A DNA stretch of 64,000 bases, taken from Anaerolineales bacterium. GTDB taxonomy: Bacteria; Chloroflexota; Anaerolineae; Aggregatilineales; UBA2796. Positions 60,303-64,000 of the stretch are shown in pieces. Numbering within the stretch: position 1 is the first letter of the stretch; every line of letters starts with the position of its first letter. The translations under genes were made by a program, and so were the position numbers. Where the stretch lies: NCBI GenBank assembly GCA_015075625.1, contig JABTTZ010000001.1, positions 992,001 to 1,056,000 on the forward strand, written 5' to 3'. The notes under the pieces are model-generated. The model saw nothing but the letters and a program-made list of their open reading frames with translations. It was not told the origin of the DNA and did no database searches.

Positions 60303-61366
60303 AGAGAAAGCCCCAACGCCTGCCCAAGCCGCGCCCGAAAGTGATCAAAGGTGAAGTGATCGGCAAAGCGCTGCCGCCCTTGCGCCCCCATCTTCTCTGC
60401 CAACGCTTCATATTGAAGTAAGCGGATACATCGCTGGGCGATGTCTGTCGGATCAGAGGAGACGGTAAAACCTGTCTCGCCGTCGATCACAATCTCGGCG
60501 CCGGCGTCGGTATTCCCCGCAATACACGGCAGCCCACGTCGCATCGCTTCCAAATAGACCAAGCCAAACCCCTCACGGCGGCTAGGCAAAACAAAGCCCC
60601 GTGCTTTTTGCCATAAGGGGGCGAGTTGTGCCTCGCTAAGGCGTCCAAAGAAGGTAATTCTGGGGTTGGCAGCCGCCAACGCTCGCAGCGATGGCTCATC
60701 CTCGCCGCCGCCAACAATCCACAACGCTGCCTCAGCGAGATTGCTCGTCGCCTTGACTGCCGTCCAAGCCTGAATCAAGGCACGGTGTCCTTTTGTTCGT
60801 TCGGGCTGCCACTGGTACATTGAACCGACGCAGAGCAGCGCTGCCTCCCCCCCTTGCTCCGGCATCAGAAGCGGCTTAGAAGAAGCGGGTGGATCGATTC
60901 CTAAATGGACAACGCGCACAGGGGAACGCCCTTCGCGGTAGGGTGCGACAAACCGTGCGGTGAACTGTGAGATGGCGATCACGCTCTCGGCACGGCGGAG
61001 GGCGCGGGCGCGGAGGGGTGACGGCGGATCGTAGACTTCTTCCCCATTGGCAATGACGACGAAGGGCGGATGTCCGGGGAGGTTTGAGAGCGCCGCTTGG
61101 TGGAGGTGGAGGTAAATCACCCGATCTACCTGAGGCATAAGCCGGATCACGGTGTGCGCCAATCTAAGCCGCGACCCGCCGCAGCCGATGATCCCCGATA
61201 TTTCCGGCGGATCGACCTGACTAACCACGCGTATGGCTAGATTGGCAGCGCCCTCTAGCGCCCGCCGAAACAACCGCCCGGCATATTGAATCCCACCCGG
61301 ACGGTAGGTGCCATCGGGGTTCAGCCCCAGATCGGGGGCAACGATCAGAATGCGCGGCGTGGACAC
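60299..61366 (-). CDS. Glycosyltransferase, GT4-like
   Basis: 355 residues from GTG 61366. The C-terminal domain has the GT4 pattern: LCVGSMYQWQPERTKGHRALI, ITFFGRLSEAQLAPLWQKARGFVLPSRREGFGLVYLEAM and GLPCIAGNTDAGAEIV. It uses a nucleotide sugar to extend a glycan. Its start overlaps the polymerase-like gene by 22 bases, and its end overlaps the flavoprotein gene, so the three form an operon. The donor is unknown. Confidence 0.9.
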   Translation of the reverse strand: MSTPRILIVAPDLGLNPDGTYRPGGIQYAGRLFRRALEGAANLAIRVVSQVDPPEISGIIGCGGSRLRLAHTVIRLMPQVDRVIYLHLHQAALSNLPGHPPFVVIANGEEVYDPPSPLRARALRRAESVIAISQFTARFVAPYREGRSPVRVVHLGIDPPASSKPLLMPEQGGEAALLCVGSMYQWQPERTKGHRALIQAWTAVKATSNLAEAALWIVGGGEDEPSLRALAAANPRITFFGRLSEAQLAPLWQKARGFVLPSRREGFGLVYLEAMRRGLPCIAGNTDAGAEIVIDGETGFTVSSDPTDIAQRCIRLLQYEALAEKMGAQGRQRFADHFTFDHFRARLGQALGLSL

Positions 61367-62796
61367 AGCCAGACAGCCACAACATAAAAAAAGACGGACG
61401 CCTGAATCAACCCCTGAATCGTCCCCAAAATATCCCCTTCACCGAGGTGCAGGTTGTGGATTGCCACCCCTGCATAAGCCGCCAACAAGCCGATTTGCCC
61501 ATGTGCCAAGCCCGGCACAGCAAACATGCGATAGATCAGGGCGGCAAGAACGCCAAACGCCGCCATACCGAGAATCACAACGCCCACCCCACCGTAAAGG
61601 TACAGATTTCCGGCGAAGGTGACCGCCGATGAGCCATTTTTTGCCGAGACGCCGAAATACTGTTCGGTGAGTATGCCCCCAATGTTGGCATACTCTGGCT
61701 TACCCCGCCAGATCACACGGGGGATGAAACTGAACGGGGACAAAAGCAGTTCCTCAAGGGGACGAAAGGCAACCGGATAGGGGGTTTTCGCCATGATCAG
61801 CGCCGGAGTTTGCGCCGTCGTGCTTTGCCGCCGGATGAACAGCGCCCAGGTTGAATCGGCGGCGTCGCCTTCGGCAATGATTTGAATCCCTTGCCAGAGC
61901 GCATCAAGGTCTTGATCGCCCCCGCGCATAAAACGGGCAACAGGGGTCAGCGCCACCGTCCCACAAATGCCGATCAAGGTGGCAAGGGCGATGCGCCGCG
62001 TGGGTTGGCGGGTGTAGACCATGCAGCCCAAGATGAGCGCTGCTAGTTTGATCAGATGGCTTGCCCACCCAGCAAAGACGCCCATGACAACTTCTATTCC
62101 GATAATAAGACTTATCACGCGGAAGGAATACCGATCACGTTTGGACATGCCCTGGAGAAGAATCACCGCCAGCGTGACCCACGCTGTTGCCCGCAGATAG
62201 GTGAACCATTGATCCCATTCGCCAAAGAGGGAGAGTCCCCCGCCCACGCGGAAACGCTCACCCGTCCCAGAGGCAAACAGCGCTAAGCGTAAGATCAGCA
62301 CACCGCCATAAAGGAACAGGGTTCGCCGTTGGGAGGGGACAGCAAAGCGCGTTGGGTGGTTGGAGAGCGCCACCGCGCCACCGCGCTCCCACGTCAGGCT
62401 TAGCAAGGCATAGCCGCCCCACATTGCCCACAGCCCAACCCCAATCAGAAGCAAGCTGTTGGGAAGGGTCGTTGTGTCGGGGAGGATCAAAAGAGCAGGA
62501 TCGGCGTAAGGGGCAATGCCGGCAATGCCAATCAGACCGAGATTGGTCAGGGTGACATAGACGGGAATTTCAAGCGGATCAAGAGCGCCAATCCGTTGGA
62601 GGCTGAAGGGAACACGTAGGATAACGAAAACAAGGCAGCCTAAGGCGCAGACCACCCACAGCCCAAGATATGCCCACGCCGAAGGGACGCGGCTGATCTC
62701 GCCACCATAAACCAGCCCAACAACCCCCACGGCGAGGGCGCCAAGCCATAGGAGAAAAGCGGCAAAGCCGCCGCGCCGCTGCGTCGCTAGAGGCAT
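61345..62796 (-). CDS. O-antigen-polymerase-like membrane protein
   Basis: 483 residues with roughly ten hydrophobic helices (for example FLLWLGALAVGVVGLVYGG, LFLYGGVLILRLALFASG, LYLYGGVGVVILGMAAFGVLAALIY). The large soluble loop between helices near residues 285-390 (FRPLEELLLSPFSFIPRVIWRGKP) is typical of polysaccharide polymerases of the Wzy type. The assignment rests on topology and on the glycosyltransferase gene that overlaps it. No catalytic residue can be named. Confidence 0.7.
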   Translation of the reverse strand: MPLATQRRGGFAAFLLWLGALAVGVVGLVYGGEISRVPSAWAYLGLWVVCALGCLVFVILRVPFSLQRIGALDPLEIPVYVTLTNLGLIGIAGIAPYADPALLILPDTTTLPNSLLLIGVGLWAMWGGYALLSLTWERGGAVALSNHPTRFAVPSQRRTLFLYGGVLILRLALFASGTGERFRVGGGLSLFGEWDQWFTYLRATAWVTLAVILLQGMSKRDRYSFRVISLIIGIEVVMGVFAGWASHLIKLAALILGCMVYTRQPTRRIALATLIGICGTVALTPVARFMRGGDQDLDALWQGIQIIAEGDAADSTWALFIRRQSTTAQTPALIMAKTPYPVAFRPLEELLLSPFSFIPRVIWRGKPEYANIGGILTEQYFGVSAKNGSSAVTFAGNLYLYGGVGVVILGMAAFGVLAALIYRMFAVPGLAHGQIGLLAAYAGVAIHNLHLGEGDILGTIQGLIQASVFFYVVAVWLCPRRAF

Positions 62797-62801
62797 TCCC
62801 T

Positions 62802-63233
62802 TTAGGAGGTTTGCGCCTCATCGGTGGGGGGGATAGATTTGTGCTGTCCGGTGCGCCGCGCCTCTACCTCATCCAGCTTATGGAGAAAGATGACGGCTTC
62901 TTCAACGCTGTCGAAAACTGCCAAGCGCAGCCCAAAAACTTTCATCAGCGTCTTGTAGATAAAAGTGACCATAGGGGGCGGGGCAACGGAGGTTGACCAA
63001 CCAAGTTGTTTGTGTTGTAAAATCTCTTGGACACCCTTCACTTGTTCCAGACTCCCACGCGGCATTTCGTCTGCCCCTCGGAAATCGGTGATCGTATGAA
63101 TGATGGTGGACGAATCGTCTAGAACCTGCTTGAAATCCTCCATAAAGCGAAGGATATCGGCTAGGCTGACAGCGCCTGTATAGCGCGTCAAGAGAATACG
63201 ATTTGATTCATACCATTCCGTTGTAATGGGCAT
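62802..63233 (-). CDS. Small STAS-like protein
   Basis: 143 residues from ATG 63233, with TGGAGAT upstream. The pattern RILLTRYTGAVSLADILRFMEDFKQVL then HTITDFRGADEMP resembles a SpoIIAA/STAS-like fold. No phosphorylation motif is clear. It lies 5 bases upstream of the polymerase gene on the same strand and is probably in the same operon. A longer frame from 63287 is less likely. Confidence 0.65.
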   Translation of the reverse strand: MPITTEWYESNRILLTRYTGAVSLADILRFMEDFKQVLDDSSTIIHTITDFRGADEMPRGSLEQVKGVQEILQHKQLGWSTSVAPPPMVTFIYKTLMKVFGLRLAVFDSVEEAVIFLHKLDEVEARRTGQHKSIPPTDEAQTS

Positions 63234-63303
63234 TGGTGTATCTCCATAGCATGATCTAGGGGCGATCATATCATACCCACCAGACAAACAGGATCACAAC
63301 CTC

Positions 63304-64000
63304 ATGCAAATTACTGGAAAACGCTCACCTTTGAATACAGGGGTGTTGATGGTCTTTGTCGCTGCCCTGTTCTTCGGGACAATTCCTGTCTTTTCGACGC
63401 TGCTCCAGCGGGAAGGGGTGCAGGTCTGGCTGCAAGTGGGCGTTCGTCTGACACTGACAGTGATGCTTTTCGGTATACTGCTTGCCCTGTTTCCCAGACG
63501 TTTTGGGGCGAAAGGACTTCTTCCATCATGGCGTGATGCGCGTTTTGCGGCATTCAACGGGTTGATGCTGTTAGGGTCTTTTGTCACCTACATAACAGCG
63601 CTTGGGCTAAGCACCTCGAACAAGGTAGTCTTGCTCGCTTATCTTTACCCTCTGTTCACGGCGATCATCGCCCGTGTTGTGCTTGGTGAAGCCCTAACGC
63701 GGTTGAAACTTGCGGCATTGGGCATTGGCTTTACAGGGATCGCCGTCACCATTCAGGTGTGGACGATCCGCGACCTGCGCGATTTAAACGCGGGCGACAT
63801 GTTGGCTATCCTGAATGGGCTGCTCACGGCGTTGTATGTTGTCACGGGGCGTTGGTGGCGCACCACAACAGGGGTTACGGCAGTGCCAGCCGTGGTTTGG
63901 TCGGCGGGATCGGCGCTGCTTGGGCTGCTTGGGTTGGGGATGGCTGATCTCATGTTGAATGGGGGGGGGGGCTGCACGCTCAGTTTACCTTTAAAGCAAG
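63304..64000 (+). CDS. EamA/DMT family transporter (partial, right edge)
   Basis: An open frame from ATG 63304 to the edge, about 232 codons. Five to six hydrophobic helices are visible (VLMVFVAALFFGTIPVFSTLL, RLTLTVMLFGILLALF, AAFNGLMLLGSFVTYITAL, LAYLYPLFTAIIARVVLGEAL, LAALGIGFTGIAVTIQVW). ARVVLGEALT is the EamA end-of-repeat motif. These proteins export metabolites or amino acids. Eleven G in a row (63961-63971) fall in the coding region; one or two bases more or less would change the frame. The last 10-12 residues are therefore unsure. Confidence 0.8.
   Translation, partial: MQITGKRSPLNTGVLMVFVAALFFGTIPVFSTLLQREGVQVWLQVGVRLTLTVMLFGILLALFPRRFGAKGLLPSWRDARFAAFNGLMLLGSFVTYITALGLSTSNKVVLLAYLYPLFTAIIARVVLGEALTRLKLAALGIGFTGIAVTIQVWTIRDLRDLNAGDMLAILNGLLTALYVVTGRWWRTTTGVTAVPAVVWSAGSALLGLLGLGMADLMLNGGGGCTLSLPLKQ

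Overview
The window looks like a piece of chromosome from a Chloroflexota bacterium, probably Anaerolineae. This is an inference from gene content, not a marker gene. Base composition is moderately GC-rich. Several predicted surface proteins carry Thr/Pro linkers of the TPTPT kind. Beta-propeller (PD40/WD40), PPC-type and Kelch proteins are frequent. A three-protein set best known from Actinobacteria and Chloroflexi (phosphatase, DUF3090, SCO1664 family) is present. No rRNA, tRNA, CRISPR array, phage or transposase gene was recognised.

Layout. 0-15 kb is mostly housekeeping and metabolism: a Thr/Pro-linker membrane protein, a PIG-L deacetylase, PepF, a sugar aminotransferase, a solute-binding protein, an M29 aminopeptidase, a HIT hydrolase, a thiolase, a sugar nucleotidyltransferase, a class I aminotransferase and a CinA-like protein. 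15-19 kb, minus strand, holds the phosphatase-DUF3090 / DUF3090 / SCO1664 cassette with a response regulator and a solute-binding protein. 22-24 kb holds a type II restriction-modification pair whose EcoRV-like nuclease is cut by an in-frame amber codon. 24-28 kb holds hemL, hemB, hemD and a poly(ADP-ribose) glycohydrolase-like gene. 28-37 kb holds an M23 peptidase, a PD40 propeller protein and a 1638-residue TIR-nSTAND-WD40 protein. 37-39 kb holds an aldo/keto reductase and a TetR regulator. 39-43 kb holds a FIST sensor, a GAF histidine kinase and two receiver proteins.

43.7-48.3 kb is the most interesting region. Three small two-helix membrane proteins are followed by an E2-like protein with an intact active-site Cys, a JAMM/JAB isopeptidase with a complete motif, and a ThiF/E1-like adenylyltransferase. 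All six lie on one strand with tight spacing. This is a compact ubiquitin-like conjugation and deconjugation module with no visible ubiquitin-like modifier and no RING protein. The two larger membrane proteins are paralogues and could be its targets or anchors.

48.5-64 kb returns to more ordinary genes: a Kelch protein, threonine dehydratase, PBP1A, ppk1, a PPC-repeat protein, an internally deleted winged-helix pseudogene, a receiver-cyclase fusion, a BaiN-like flavoprotein, a glycosyltransferase, an O-antigen-polymerase-like protein, a STAS-like protein and an EamA transporter cut by the window edge.

Between genes lie many copies of hairpin-rich repeats with short terminal inverted repeats, which look like non-autonomous MITE-like elements. 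One insertion at 6.7 kb can be compared with a matching uninterrupted sequence at 39.0 kb. One element starts exactly on the stop codon of the gene before it.
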